The notes: generated from the sequence alone by a model not told the origin. 64,000 nt of DNA from Palsa-892 sp035556215 (GCA_035556215.1 DATMFI010000026.1:1-64000); one strand, 5' to 3'; counted from the stretch's first letter, positions 54,692-63,656 are shown. Program-made: numbers and translations.

Positions 54692-55165
54692 ATGGCCCTC
54701 GAAGACGACATCAATTTTCTCGACCGCGTGCCGACCTTGCACCTTCTCGGGCGCGAGGCGCTGCGGCTTTTGGCGATCAGCGTCGAGACGATGAAGCTCT
54801 CGCGCGGCGATATCCTGTTCGAGGAAGGCCAGCCCGCCGACGGCGGCTATGTCGTGGTGAACGGTGAACTGGTGTTGCAGAGCGCCAACGATCGCAAGGG
54901 CGAGACGCCGCTGAAAGCGCGGCGCGGCATGCTCGTCGGCGAGACGGCGATGATCACCGATACCGTGCGGCCTTCGACGGCGGTCGCGACCGAATCGACG
55001 ATCGTCTTTCGCATCCCGCGCGTCGTCTTCATGCGCATTCTCGAAGGCGAGCCGCGGGCGGCGGTGGCGCTGCAGCGGCTCGTCGCAACGCGCGTTTCGC
55101 GCGTGCTGAACGATCTCGACGTGGTGCGGCCGCTGTTCGAGGAAGCGGGCGAGGATTATCGCTAG
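54692..55165 (+). CDS. cyclic-nucleotide-binding-domain protein without DNA-binding domain
   Basis: A 157-residue protein consisting of one cNMP-binding (Crp-like) beta-roll: LSRGDILFEEGQPADGGYVVVNGEL near 35-60, then GMLVGETAMITDTVRPSTAVATE (the phosphate-binding-cassette position, GETAMITDTVRPST). A C-terminal helix is present but no helix-turn-helix, so it is not a Crp-type activator. The cassette lacks the usual basic RS/TA-type pair in a clear form, so nucleotide binding is uncertain. Only 4 bp from cenR, it is almost certainly co-translated and may modulate that pathway. Confidence 0.85.
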   Translation: MALEDDINFLDRVPTLHLLGREALRLLAISVETMKLSRGDILFEEGQPADGGYVVVNGELVLQSANDRKGETPLKARRGMLVGETAMITDTVRPSTAVATESTIVFRIPRVVFMRILEGEPRAAVALQRLVATRVSRVLNDLDVVRPLFEEAGEDYR

Positions 55166-55167
55166 GT

Positions 55168-55986
55168 TTAAAGATCGAACGCGACCGTCACCGGCACGTG
55201 GTCGGAAGGCTGCGTCCAGCCGCGCGCTTTTTTCAGGATGCTCATTTCAACCGCGGTCTTGTCGAGCGCGGGGCTGACCAGCACGTGATCGAGCCGGCGG
55301 CCGCGGTCGGCGGCGGCCCAGTCGGCGGCGCGATAGCTCCACCAGGTGTAGAGCTTTTGTTCCGGCGGCACGAACGAGCGCATGACGTCGATCCAGCCGC
55401 CCGACTGGCGGAACGCCTCGAACTTCTCGACCTCGACCGGGGTGTGGCTGACGACACGCAGCATTTGTTTGTGGCTCCAGACATCGTGCTCCAAGGGCGC
55501 GACGTTGAGGTCGCCGACCAGAATGGAGCGCGCGCCGTTCTTCGCGTCGCGCGAAATCGTATGCGCGGCAAGCTCATCGAGAAACGAAAGCTTGTGCGCG
55601 AATTTTACGTTGATGGCGGGATCGGGCTCGTCGCCGCCGGCCGGCACATAGAAATTATGGATCGCAAGCGGTTTCTTCAGTCCGGCCTGTTTGCCGAAAT
55701 TCGCCGCGAGATGGCGGCAGTCTTCTTTCTGGCAGAAATTTTCCTTCTGCATGCTTTCGATCGGCACGCGCGAGATCGTCGCGACGCCGTGATAGCCCTT
55801 CTGCCCGTAGATCGCGACATGCGGGTAGCCGATCTTCTCGAATTCCTTGCGCGGGAATTTGTCGTCGGGGCACTTGGTTTCCTGCAGGCACAGGACGTCG
55901 GGCGCGTGCTTTTGCAGGAAGCGCTTGACCAGCGGCAGGCGGAGGCGAACGGAGTTGATGTTCCAGGTCGAAACGACAAAACGCAT
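55168..55986 (-). CDS. xthA: exodeoxyribonuclease III
   Basis: Mg-dependent AP endonuclease and 3' exonuclease of base-excision repair. The 272-residue EEP-fold protein has TWNINSVRLRLPLV, the metal-binding E36 in CLQETKCPD, YGQKGYHGVATISR, VGDLNVAPLEHD and the catalytic SDHVPV at the C-terminus, with WTYR-type (here WWSYR) near 220. It converges with the cNMP-binding gene across 2 bp and follows lolA by 12 bp. Confidence 0.97.
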   Translation of the reverse strand: MRFVVSTWNINSVRLRLPLVKRFLQKHAPDVLCLQETKCPDDKFPRKEFEKIGYPHVAIYGQKGYHGVATISRVPIESMQKENFCQKEDCRHLAANFGKQAGLKKPLAIHNFYVPAGGDEPDPAINVKFAHKLSFLDELAAHTISRDAKNGARSILVGDLNVAPLEHDVWSHKQMLRVVSHTPVEVEKFEAFRQSGGWIDVMRSFVPPEQKLYTWWSYRAADWAAADRGRRLDHVLVSPALDKTAVEMSILKKARGWTQPSDHVPVTVAFDL

Positions 55987-55998
55987 GCGGCGGAGCGA

Positions 55999-56649
55999 TC
56001 AGCGCAGCATGCGCTCGTAGTTGATCTTGAAGAGCCGCGGGTCGGGCTTCTTCGAGGAATCGAGATTGGAGACGGCGACGGTGGTGTCGTAGCCCTGCGG
56101 ATCGGTGACGGTCCACTGCTTCAACTGATGATCCTTCGCGCCGAACATGATCATCAGGCGATTGGTGCCGGCGACCAGACTCTTCTCCTCGATCACGACC
56201 GTGATGAACAGTTCGTCGCTATAGACGTTGATGACGTTGGTATCTTTCAGAAGGTCGAGCTTGTCGGAGAGCAGAAAGCGGAGCGGCGTCTGCGACAGCG
56301 GGTAGATGTCTTGCGTGGCGAGCTTGCGGTCGCGCACGGCGACGGCGTCACCGTCGGCGATCAGCTCGATCGGGCTCGGCTCGTCGTATTCGAAGCGAAC
56401 TTTGCCGGGCTTCGACATGTAGAAATCGCCCTGCGTCTTCGAACCGTCGGGGCCGACCTGCACGAATTTGCCGGTGAGGTTCGTGATCGAGTTGAAATAG
56501 GTGTTGATCTTCTCGAGTTGCTGGCGCTGGTCGCGATCGAAGCTCCGGCGCGTCGTCGGCGCGGAGGTGAAAGGCGGCGCGGCCAAGACGGGACCCGCCA
56601 CGCAGAGGGCGAGAACGGCAAGGCCGGGGCGGGACAGCATTCGAATCAT
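55999..56649 (-). CDS. lolA: LolA-type outer-membrane lipoprotein carrier protein
   Basis: Periplasmic carrier taking lipoproteins from LolCDE to the outer membrane. The 216-residue protein has a signal peptide (about 1-23, ending VLA) and a single beta-barrel domain. Its landmarks are INTYFNSITNLTGKFVQVGPDG (about 48-69), GDFYMSKPGKVRFEYD, PLSQTPLRFLLSD and VSNLDSSKKPDPRLFKI. GGAGGAACA precedes the ATG. A palindromic repeat separates it from the upstream ftsK gene; ftsK-lolA-xthA is a common alphaproteobacterial order. Confidence 0.93.
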   Translation of the reverse strand: MIRMLSRPGLAVLALCVAGPVLAAPPFTSAPTTRRSFDRDQRQQLEKINTYFNSITNLTGKFVQVGPDGSKTQGDFYMSKPGKVRFEYDEPSPIELIADGDAVAVRDRKLATQDIYPLSQTPLRFLLSDKLDLLKDTNVINVYSDELFITVVIEEKSLVAGTNRLMIMFGAKDHQLKQWTVTDPQGYDTTVAVSNLDSSKKPDPRLFKINYERMLR

Positions 56650-56692
56650 TGTTCCTCCAGCCGGAGTGCCGGCTTGGGCTTGCGCTTTGTTT

Positions 56693-56738
56693 GGCGTGAT
56701 CTTTTCCGAAAATCGGGTGCCATTTTCGGAACCACGCC
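56693..56738. repeat. palindromic intergenic repeat, copy 3
   Basis: GGCGTG (56693-56698) and CACGCC (56733-56738) flank inner TTCCGAAAA and TTTTCGGAA arms. The core resembles the copies at 18587 and 29144, while the outer arms have changed compensatorily from GCATGATC to GCGTGATC/CCACGC. It lies between ftsK and lolA, both leftward. Confidence 0.75.
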
Positions 56739-56781
56739 CTAGCGGGCAGTTATGGCGATTTGGCGACTCAAGGCTGGCCGA

Positions 56782-59235
56782 TCAATAGGGGTCTTCCGCG
56801 CCTTCGACGAGAATCTCGCGTTTGCCCGCGTGATTCGCGGCTCCCACGATACCCTCTTTTTCCATTCGCTCAATAATTGTGGCGGCCCGATTATAGCCGA
56901 TCGATAACCGTCTTTGGATGTAGCTGGTCGAGGCCTTGCGGTCGCGGAGCACGATCTGCACGGCCTGCCGGTAGAGATCGGCGCCGTCGTCGTTGGCGCC
57001 GAAATCGCCCTTGTCGAAGACCGCGCCGCCATCGGCACCCTCTTCCTCTTCGGCTGTGACCGCCTCGAGATATTCCGGCGTACCCTGCGATTTCAGGTGC
57101 TTGACGACCTGCTCGACCTCGCGGTCTGAAACGAAGGGGCCGTGGACACGGGAGATGCGGCCGCCGCCGGCCATGTAGAGCATGTCGCCCTGGCCAAGGA
57201 GCTGCTCGGCGCCCTGCTCGCCCAGAATGGTGCGGCTGTCGATCTTAGACGTCACCTGGAACGAGATGCGGGTCGGGAAGTTCGCCTTGATGGTGCCGGT
57301 GATGACGTCCACGGAAGGCCGCTGCGTCGCCATCACGAGGTGGATGCCGGCGGCGCGCGCCATCTGGGCGAGGCGCTGGATCGCGCCTTCGATATCCTTG
57401 CCGGCGACCATCATGAGGTCGGCCATCTCGTCGACGACGACGACGATGAAGGGGAGCGGCTCAAGCTCCATCTCCTGATGCTCGTAGATCGCTTCGCCGG
57501 TTTCGCGGTCGAAGCCGGTCTGCACCGTGCGGGTGATTGTCTCGCCTTTCTCGCGGGCTTCGGCCACGCGCGCGTTGAAGCCGTCGATGTTGCGCACGCC
57601 GACCTTCGACATCTTCTTGTAGCGGTCTTCCATCTCGCGCACCGTCCACTTGAGCGCGATGATGGCTTTGCGCGGATCGGTGACGACCGGCGCGAGAAGG
57701 TGCGGGATGCCGTCGTAAACCGACAGCTCGAGCATCTTCGGGTCGATCAGGATCAGGCGGCATTCCTCCGGCCGGTGATGGTAGAGGAGCGACAGGATCA
57801 TCGTGTTGATCGCGACCGATTTGCCCGAGCCTGTGGTACCGGCGATCAGAAGGTGCGGCATGCGCGCGAGATCCGCGATCACCGGCTCGCCGCCGATGGT
57901 CTTGCCGAGGCAAAGCGGCAGCGCGGCGGTGCCCTTGATGAATTCCTTGGAGGAGAGCTGCTCGCGCAGAATGACTTTCTCGCGCTTCGGGTTCGGCAGT
58001 TCGATGCCGATGGCGTTGCGGCCGGGGACGACGGCAACGCGGGCCGAGACCGCGCTCATCGAGCGGGCGATATCGTCGGCAAGGCCGATGACACGCGACG
58101 ATTTGATGCCGGGCGCCGGCTCGAGCTCGTAGAGCGTGACGACCGGGCCGGGGCGGGCATTGACGATCTCGCCCTTGACGCCGAAGTCGTCGAGCACGGT
58201 CTCTAATGTGCGGGAATTCTCTTCGAGCGCAGCAGGGGACAGCGCGGGCGCACGCTCTTTCGGAGGGGCGGCGAGAAGGTCGAGCGGCGGGAAGTCGTAG
58301 CGGCCGCGCGAGCGGCGCTTTTTCGGCGCGGGCGCAACCGCGGCCGGCTGCCGTGCGCGGCGCGGGGCGGGTTCTTCGTCCTCTTCCTCGTCTTCTTCGT
58401 AATCATCCTCGGCGGCGGATGCGCCGGACTGGCCGAGTCGAAACATCGGCTCCTTGCGCGAACCCGGAGCGATCGGCGCGGGCTCGTCGTTGCGGAACAT
58501 CTCGCGCAGCAGCGCCATGACACCGGCACCGCGCGGGTTGAGAATTCGCGCCTTAAGGCCAAGGAAGGCGTGCGTGATCGCGCCGAAGGAAACGACAATG
58601 CGGCTGAAAAAGCCGTCGGCGGGCTCGCCGCTTTCGTCGTCGTCCTGGTCTTCCTCGATTTCTTCACGCTCGGTCTGGAAGCCAAAGCCAAACGCAACCG
58701 CAAGCACTGCCGCTGCCAGCGCGCCGAAGAACAGTGCCAGTGCGAGCCGCACAGTAAGTGAATGCCCGGCAAGCCATAGCGGCAGTTTCAGCAGGAGATC
58801 GCCGACAACGCCGCCGAGCCCGGCGGAGAGCGGCCAGCTGGCGGTCGGCGTAAAGCAGGCGGCAAAGCCGGCGGCGAGAATCGGGCTTGCAAGCCACGCG
58901 GCAATCCGAATGCGCATGCGCTTCAGCCAGCGATGCGTGATGAAGCGCCAGCCCCAGACCGCCACCGGAAGAATGAAGACGACGGCTGCAAGCCCAAAGA
59001 CCTGCATCAGGCAGTCGGCGAAAATCGCGCCGGGACGCCCGAATAGATTATGAGCCTTGGTTTCGACGGCGTGATTGAAACTCGGGTCGAGGGCCGACCA
59101 GGTGGCGAGTGCCGCCATGCCGGCACCGGCGAGCGCCACCAGCAGCAATCCGCCAAGCTCGGCTACGCGCCGCCGCATGGCGCCGGCAATGCCGTCGGCA
59201 AGATCAATAGATGCGCGTGTGCTGGTGTTCCGCAT
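56782..59235 (-). CDS. ftsK: DNA translocase FtsK
   Basis: Septal DNA pump that clears chromosome termini and activates XerCD at dif. The 817-residue protein has four membrane helices (about 20-190), a charged Pro/Glu/Arg linker with a run of acidic residues (EEDEEEDEEP), and the motor with Walker A GTTGSGKSVAINT, LIDPKMLELSVYDGIPHLL and VVVVDEMADLMM. The C-terminal gamma winged helix has SYIQRRLSIGYNRAA. The ATG at 59235 is preceded by GAGGGGACGG; a GTG five codons upstream is possible. A CtrA-type palindrome lies 38 bp upstream. Confidence 0.97.
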   Translation of the reverse strand: MRNTSTRASIDLADGIAGAMRRRVAELGGLLLVALAGAGMAALATWSALDPSFNHAVETKAHNLFGRPGAIFADCLMQVFGLAAVVFILPVAVWGWRFITHRWLKRMRIRIAAWLASPILAAGFAACFTPTASWPLSAGLGGVVGDLLLKLPLWLAGHSLTVRLALALFFGALAAAVLAVAFGFGFQTEREEIEEDQDDDESGEPADGFFSRIVVSFGAITHAFLGLKARILNPRGAGVMALLREMFRNDEPAPIAPGSRKEPMFRLGQSGASAAEDDYEEDEEEDEEPAPRRARQPAAVAPAPKKRRSRGRYDFPPLDLLAAPPKERAPALSPAALEENSRTLETVLDDFGVKGEIVNARPGPVVTLYELEPAPGIKSSRVIGLADDIARSMSAVSARVAVVPGRNAIGIELPNPKREKVILREQLSSKEFIKGTAALPLCLGKTIGGEPVIADLARMPHLLIAGTTGSGKSVAINTMILSLLYHHRPEECRLILIDPKMLELSVYDGIPHLLAPVVTDPRKAIIALKWTVREMEDRYKKMSKVGVRNIDGFNARVAEAREKGETITRTVQTGFDRETGEAIYEHQEMELEPLPFIVVVVDEMADLMMVAGKDIEGAIQRLAQMARAAGIHLVMATQRPSVDVITGTIKANFPTRISFQVTSKIDSRTILGEQGAEQLLGQGDMLYMAGGGRISRVHGPFVSDREVEQVVKHLKSQGTPEYLEAVTAEEEEGADGGAVFDKGDFGANDDGADLYRQAVQIVLRDRKASTSYIQRRLSIGYNRAATIIERMEKEGIVGAANHAGKREILVEGAEDPY

Positions 59236-59272
59236 GAGCCGTCCCCTCACGAGGAACTTAGAAACGAGCTGG

Positions 59273-59287
59273 TTAAGGTCTCCTTAA
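59273..59287. promoter_or_regulatory. CtrA-type binding site upstream of ftsK
   Basis: TTAA-GGTCTCC-TTAA is an exact TTAA-N7-TTAA match, inside the larger perfect palindrome GGTTAAGG-TCT-CCTTAACC (59271-59289). It lies 38 bp before the ftsK start and just beyond the amtB terminator, so it most likely controls ftsK. Confidence 0.65.
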
Positions 59288-59319
59288 CCATCGGCATTTG
59301 CAGGCAGGGAGAAGAAGAG

Positions 59320-59343
59320 AAGGCCCCGGTTTCCCGGGGCCTT
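59320..59343 (-). terminator. terminator after amtB
   Basis: On the minus strand AAGGCCCCGG pairs perfectly with CCGGGGCCTT around a 4-nt loop and is followed by the pyrimidine run CTCTTCTTCTC. It lies 33 bp after the amtB stop and ends the glnK-amtB transcript before ftsK. Confidence 0.75.
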
Positions 59344-59375
59344 CGAGTATTCAGGCGGAGGAGGACGCCTGCGGG

Positions 59376-60827
59376 TTATGCGTTATAGGCACGCTCGCCA
59401 TGGTCGGAGATATCCAGGCCTTCGCGCTCCCGGTCAGGCGCGGGCCTGAGGCCGACGACGAGATCGACGAACTTCCAAATGATCGCCGAGCCGATGCCGG
59501 ACCACAGGATGGTGACGCCGACGCCTTTCAGCTGCGCGACGACCTGCGTGACGAAATCGTAGTCACCGACCTTGTTCGCCACGTAATCGAACACGCCGGT
59601 ACCGCCGAGCGCGGGGTCGACCAGAATGCCGGTCGCGATGGCACCCGTGATGCCGCCGATGCAGTGGACGCCGAAGACGTCGAGTGCGTCGTCGTATTTG
59701 AAGGTGTTCTTCACCGTCGTACAGAAGAAGAAGCAGATGACGCCGGCGACAAGCCCGAGCACGAGCGAACCCATTGGGCCCGCAAAGCCCGAGGCAGGGG
59801 TCACGGCGACAAGGCCCGCGACCGCACCCGAGACGATGCCGAGCATCGAGGGCTTACCCTTCACGATCCATTCGACGAACATCCACGACAGCGCGCAGGC
59901 TGCAGTCGCAACGAAGGTGTTGACGAAGGCGACGACGGCGGAGCCGGTGGCTTCCAGGTTCGAGCCGGCATTGAAGCCGAACCAGCCGAACCACAGGAGG
60001 CAGGCGCCGATCATCGTCATGGTCAGCGAGTGCGGCGCCATGACATCGCGGCCGTAGCCGAGGCGCTTGCCGACAATCAGACAGCCGACGAGACCGGCAA
60101 TGCCCGAGTTGATGTGCACGACGGTGCCGCCGGCGAAATCGATGGCGCCGGCCTTAAAGAGGTACCCGCCGTCCGCCATCACGGCATCGAGCGCTTCCTG
60201 GGCCTTGGCCTTCGCCGCCGGATCGGTCGCGGCGGCGAGCGCCTTGGCAGCGGCATCCACCGCGTCCGGACCCGCCCAGTACCAGACCATGTGCGCAATC
60301 GGGAAATAAATGAAGGTGATCCAGAGCGGGATGAAGAGCGCGATCGCCGAGAACTTCGTGCGCTCCGCGACCGAGCCCAGGATCAGCGCCGCGGTGATGC
60401 CGGCGAAGGTCATCTGGAACATCACGAACACCAGTTCCGGAATCGCAACGCCGACGGTGAAGGTGCCGCCCGCGGTATCAGGCGCGATTCCGCCGAGGAA
60501 CGCCTTCGAGAAGCCGCCGATGAAGTCGGAGCCGCCGGTGAAGACGAGGCTGTAGCCGTAGAGCACCCACAGGACGAACACGGCGCACACCGTGTAGAAA
60601 ACCTGCGTCAGCATTGAGAGCATATTCTTCTGGCGAACAAGACCGCCGTAGAACAGCGAGAGGCCCGGCACCGTCATCACCAGCACGAGGACGGTCGCCG
60701 TCATCATCCAGGTGGTGTCGCCCTTGTTGATGGTTGGCGCGGCCGTCTGGGCGAGCGCCGGAGCCGCGGTGAAAGCCACCGCGAGCAGCGCGGGCAGGCC
60801 CGCGCGAATGAGGTTGAGGAATTTCAT
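59376..60827 (-). CDS. amtB: ammonium transporter AmtB
   Basis: Trimeric inner-membrane ammonium channel gated by GlnK. The 483-residue protein has a signal peptide (about 1-26, ending ALAQ) and eleven membrane helices. The pore region includes PGLSLFYGGLVRQKN, the GSVAERTKF segment, twin pore histidines in VVHINSGIAGL and VFGVHCIGG, and WFGWFGFNAGS. The ATG at 60827 gives the clean signal peptide; the frame is open 20 codons further. It lies 43 bp downstream of glnK, the standard nitrogen-control pair. Confidence 0.97.
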   Translation of the reverse strand: MKFLNLIRAGLPALLAVAFTAAPALAQTAAPTINKGDTTWMMTATVLVLVMTVPGLSLFYGGLVRQKNMLSMLTQVFYTVCAVFVLWVLYGYSLVFTGGSDFIGGFSKAFLGGIAPDTAGGTFTVGVAIPELVFVMFQMTFAGITAALILGSVAERTKFSAIALFIPLWITFIYFPIAHMVWYWAGPDAVDAAAKALAAATDPAAKAKAQEALDAVMADGGYLFKAGAIDFAGGTVVHINSGIAGLVGCLIVGKRLGYGRDVMAPHSLTMTMIGACLLWFGWFGFNAGSNLEATGSAVVAFVNTFVATAACALSWMFVEWIVKGKPSMLGIVSGAVAGLVAVTPASGFAGPMGSLVLGLVAGVICFFFCTTVKNTFKYDDALDVFGVHCIGGITGAIATGILVDPALGGTGVFDYVANKVGDYDFVTQVVAQLKGVGVTILWSGIGSAIIWKFVDLVVGLRPAPDREREGLDISDHGERAYNA

Positions 60828-60870
60828 GGAAAACTTCTCCGTCACGGTTTGGCTAAGATCGTTGTGAAAT

Positions 60871-61209
60871 TCAGAGAGCGTCGGCATCGGTTTCGCCCGT
60901 GCGGATGCGAACGGCGTGTTCGAGGGAGACGACGAAAATCTTGCCGTCGCCGATCTGGCCGGTTTTGGCGGCGCTGGTGATGGCGTTGATTACTTTCGTG
61001 ACCTCGCTGGAGTCGACGGCGACCTCGATCTTCAGCTTCGGCAGGAAATTCACGGCGTATTCGGCGCCGCGATAGATTTCGGTGTGTCCCTTCTGTCTTC
61101 CGTAGCCGCGGACCTCGGTGACGGTCAGTCCGTGTACGCCGATGCCGGTGAGGGCATCGCGCACCTCTTCCAGCTTGAACGGCTTGATGATGGCCGTAAC
61201 GATTTTCAT
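60871..61209 (-). CDS. glnK: nitrogen regulatory protein P-II (GlnK)
   Basis: Trimeric signal protein that senses 2-oxoglutarate, ATP/ADP and uridylylation, and blocks AmtB when nitrogen is plentiful. The 112-residue protein has the T-loop with the uridylylation tyrosine Y51 in YRGAEYAVNFLPK, the B-loop KTGQIGDGKIFV and the C-loop VRIRTGETD. ACAGGAGCC precedes the ATG. A sigma54-like promoter lies about 100 bp upstream. Linkage to amtB favours the GlnK rather than the GlnB name. Confidence 0.97.
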   Translation of the reverse strand: MKIVTAIIKPFKLEEVRDALTGIGVHGLTVTEVRGYGRQKGHTEIYRGAEYAVNFLPKLKIEVAVDSSEVTKVINAITSAAKTGQIGDGKIFVVSLEHAVRIRTGETDADAL

Positions 61210-61310
61210 GTGGCTCCTGTCCCCGCTTTGTTACGCAGGCGGCCTTTGCCGCCGGATCGGGCTGGGCGGAGCCGAACAAAGCTGCCGGACGCCAAGCCGG
61301 ACAAGGAAGA

Positions 61311-61327
61311 GTCAAAACCCGTGCCAA
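61311..61327 (-). promoter_or_regulatory. sigma54-like promoter of glnK-amtB
   Basis: On the minus strand TTGGCACG-GGTT-TTGAC resembles the -24/-12 consensus TGGCACG-N4-TTGCW. The -24 half is perfect; the -12 half reads TTGAC rather than TTGCA, so the key GC is GA. It lies about 100 bp before the glnK start, as expected for an NtrC-dependent unit. Confidence 0.5.
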
Positions 61328-61497
61328 GCTGGTAGTGGCTGGCTAATCGTTTGTCAGATCAGCGATTTTGGAGAGTTGACGGCACGCCGCGATGGTATGC
61401 GACGAATACCCGCTTAGACGCGCGGCAGGCCTGCCTAATAACTGGGCGCCTTTTGCAGCGCGCGATAGCTTTGGCTAATTCGTGAGCAAGCTGGCGA

Positions 61498-62370
61498 TCA
61501 GCGTTTCTCCACAGCGCGATTTTCGCGAATCAGACCTTCCTGCGCGACCGTCGCGACGTGGGTGCCGTCGCGGGCGAAGATCAGGCCGCGCGAAATTCCG
61601 CGGGCGCCAAATGCATTTGGCGTGTCCTGCGCATAAAGCAGCCACTCGTCGGCGCGGAACGGCCGGTGGAACCACAGCGCATGATCGAGACTCGCGGCCT
61701 GTATGGACTTGTCGAACACCGTACGGCCATGGGGAATGAGCGCGGTATCCAGAAGCGTCATGTCGGACGCGTAGGCGAGGACGCATTGATGGACGGCGGG
61801 ATCGGCAGGAAGCTTTGCTGTCGCCCGAATCCACACATGAAACTTCGGATCGCGGTGGTCGCGTGAAATGTAGCGGCGAAACTCCACCGGGCGCAGTTCG
61901 ATCGGCCGCTCGCGCTCGTAATAGATGCGCACGGCCTCGGGCATGCTCGGGAGAATATTCTTGCGGATCTCCTCGTCGCTCGGCAGCTCTTCCGGCCCGG
62001 GGACATCCGGCATCGGCGAGGAATGATCGAAGCCGGGTTCGTCCTGGTGAAACGACACCAGCATCGAGAAGATGGCGCGGCCGTGCTGAATGGCGCGCAC
62101 GCCGCGCGTCGTGAAACTCCTGCCATCGCGCAAGCGATCGACCTCGTAAACGATCGGCACCCTGGGATCGCCCGGCAGCATGAAGTAGCCGTGCAGCGAA
62201 TGAACCGGCCGCGCATCCACCGTGCGCGTCGCCGCGACGAGCGCCTGGCCGATGACCTGTCCGCCGAAGACGCGCTGCCAGCCGGCTTGCGGCGAGCGGC
62301 CGCGAAACAGATTCACTTCGAGCGGCTCGAGATCGAGAATTTCGAGGAGGCTTTGAACGGCTTGGGACAT
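61498..62370 (-). CDS. tesB: acyl-CoA thioesterase II
   Basis: Double-hotdog thioesterase hydrolysing medium- and long-chain acyl-CoA. The 290-residue protein has NLFRGRSPQAGWQRVFGGQVIGQAL (about 20-44), HSLHGYFMLPGD, SFTTRGVRAIQHG, the catalytic aspartate region YASDMTLLDTALIPHG and SLDHALWFHRPFRADEW. The ATG at 62370 starts the conserved MSQAVQSLLEIL; the frame is open upstream into the divergent region. It is divergent from ubiH across 52 bp. The 288-bp space to glnK contains the GGCAGGCCTGCC palindrome near 61424 and the sigma54-like site, but no gene. Confidence 0.95.
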   Translation of the reverse strand: MSQAVQSLLEILDLEPLEVNLFRGRSPQAGWQRVFGGQVIGQALVAATRTVDARPVHSLHGYFMLPGDPRVPIVYEVDRLRDGRSFTTRGVRAIQHGRAIFSMLVSFHQDEPGFDHSSPMPDVPGPEELPSDEEIRKNILPSMPEAVRIYYERERPIELRPVEFRRYISRDHRDPKFHVWIRATAKLPADPAVHQCVLAYASDMTLLDTALIPHGRTVFDKSIQAASLDHALWFHRPFRADEWLLYAQDTPNAFGARGISRGLIFARDGTHVATVAQEGLIRENRAVEKR

Positions 62371-62422
62371 GAGCTTTTGGATAATCCTGAAAGGCAATAA
62401 GACAGTATATAAGAGGATCGTC

Positions 62423-63643
62423 ATGCGCCAACCGCAGCAGACCGAGGTCGCGATCGCGGGCGCCGGCATCGCCGGGGTTACGCTGGCGCTTGCGCTGGCG
62501 CAGGCGCTCAAGCCCGGCTTTGCCGTTACGTTATGCGATCCGGCATTGGCCGCGCCGCCTGCGGCGGATGATCGCGTCTCGGCGATCACGGCGAGCGCGC
62601 GGCGGATGCTGGAAGCGCTCAAGGTCTGGCCCGAGATCGCGGCCCATGCGCAAGCCGTGCACCGCATGGAGATCACCGACAGCAAACTTGCCGACGCCGT
62701 GCGGCCGTCGTTTCTGGAGTTCGGCGAAGCCGAGGACGGCGCGCCGCTCGCGCATATCGTCGAGCATCAGGCGCTCGCGCGCGCGCTGCGCGCGGCGGCC
62801 GAGCGCGAAGGCGTGCGCTTCCTGGCCAAGCCCGCGGCGAATTTCTCGCAGGCCGGCGAAACGATCGAAGTCGAGACCGGAGACGGCCTTCTTGCCGCCA
62901 GGCTTCTCGTCGCCGCCGACGGCGCGCGCTCGCAGCTGCGCGCCCGCGCCAAAATCCAGACCGTCACCACCGACTACAGGCAGATGGGCATCGTCGCGAC
63001 CATCGGCCACGAACGCGATCATGAGGGCGTCGCCGTCCAGCATTTTCTGCCGGCCGGCACCTTCGCGATTTTGCCGCTCACCGGCAAGCGCTCGTCCATC
63101 GTCTGGGTCGAATCTCCCGAAGAAGCGCAGCGCCTCCTTGCGCTGCCGCCCGCCGGATTTCATGAGGAGCTGCTGCGCCGTTTCGGCCGCAAGCTCGGCG
63201 ACATCGAAGTGCTCTCGAAGCCGCGGGCCTATCCGCTGATGCTGTCCATCGCGCGCAGCTTCGCCGGGGAGCGGCTGGCGCTGCTTGGCGATGCCGCGCA
63301 TGTCGTGCATCCGCTGGCCGGGCAGGGGCTTAATCTTGGCCTGCGCGATGCCGCGGCGCTCGCCGAATGCGTGACGGACGCCGCGCGCGCCGGGCTCGAT
63401 CCCGGCAGTCCCGATGTCTTGAGGCGCTACGAGCGCTGGCGGCGCACCGACGCGGTGATGCTGGCGGGCACCACCGATGGTCTCAACCGTCTGTTCTCGA
63501 ACGATTCGGATGCGCTCAAGGTCGTGCGCGATGCCGGGCTCGGCATCGTCGCGCGGCTGCCGAAGCTGCAACAATTTTTCGCGGCCGAAGCCGCGGGAAC
63601 GAAAGGCGATGTACCGCGCCTGATGCGCGGCGAAGTGCTCTAG
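62423..63643 (+). CDS. ubiH: UbiH/UbiF/COQ6-family ubiquinone hydroxylase
   Basis: FAD-dependent aromatic hydroxylase of ubiquinone synthesis. The 406-residue protein has the dinucleotide loop VAIAGAGIAGVTLALAL, DDRVSAITASARRML, the DG motif VAADGARSQLR and the FAD motif RLALLGDAAHVVHPLAGQGL. One generalist hydroxylase often serves several ring positions in alphaproteobacteria, so the exact position hydroxylated is not decided and the symbol is approximate. AGGATCG precedes the ATG. The divergent region contains an AT-rich TATATAAGAG. Confidence 0.93.
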   Translation: MRQPQQTEVAIAGAGIAGVTLALALAQALKPGFAVTLCDPALAAPPAADDRVSAITASARRMLEALKVWPEIAAHAQAVHRMEITDSKLADAVRPSFLEFGEAEDGAPLAHIVEHQALARALRAAAEREGVRFLAKPAANFSQAGETIEVETGDGLLAARLLVAADGARSQLRARAKIQTVTTDYRQMGIVATIGHERDHEGVAVQHFLPAGTFAILPLTGKRSSIVWVESPEEAQRLLALPPAGFHEELLRRFGRKLGDIEVLSKPRAYPLMLSIARSFAGERLALLGDAAHVVHPLAGQGLNLGLRDAAALAECVTDAARAGLDPGSPDVLRRYERWRRTDAVMLAGTTDGLNRLFSNDSDALKVVRDAGLGIVARLPKLQQFFAAEAAGTKGDVPRLMRGEVL

Positions 63644-63656
63644 AAGGATACTGCTT

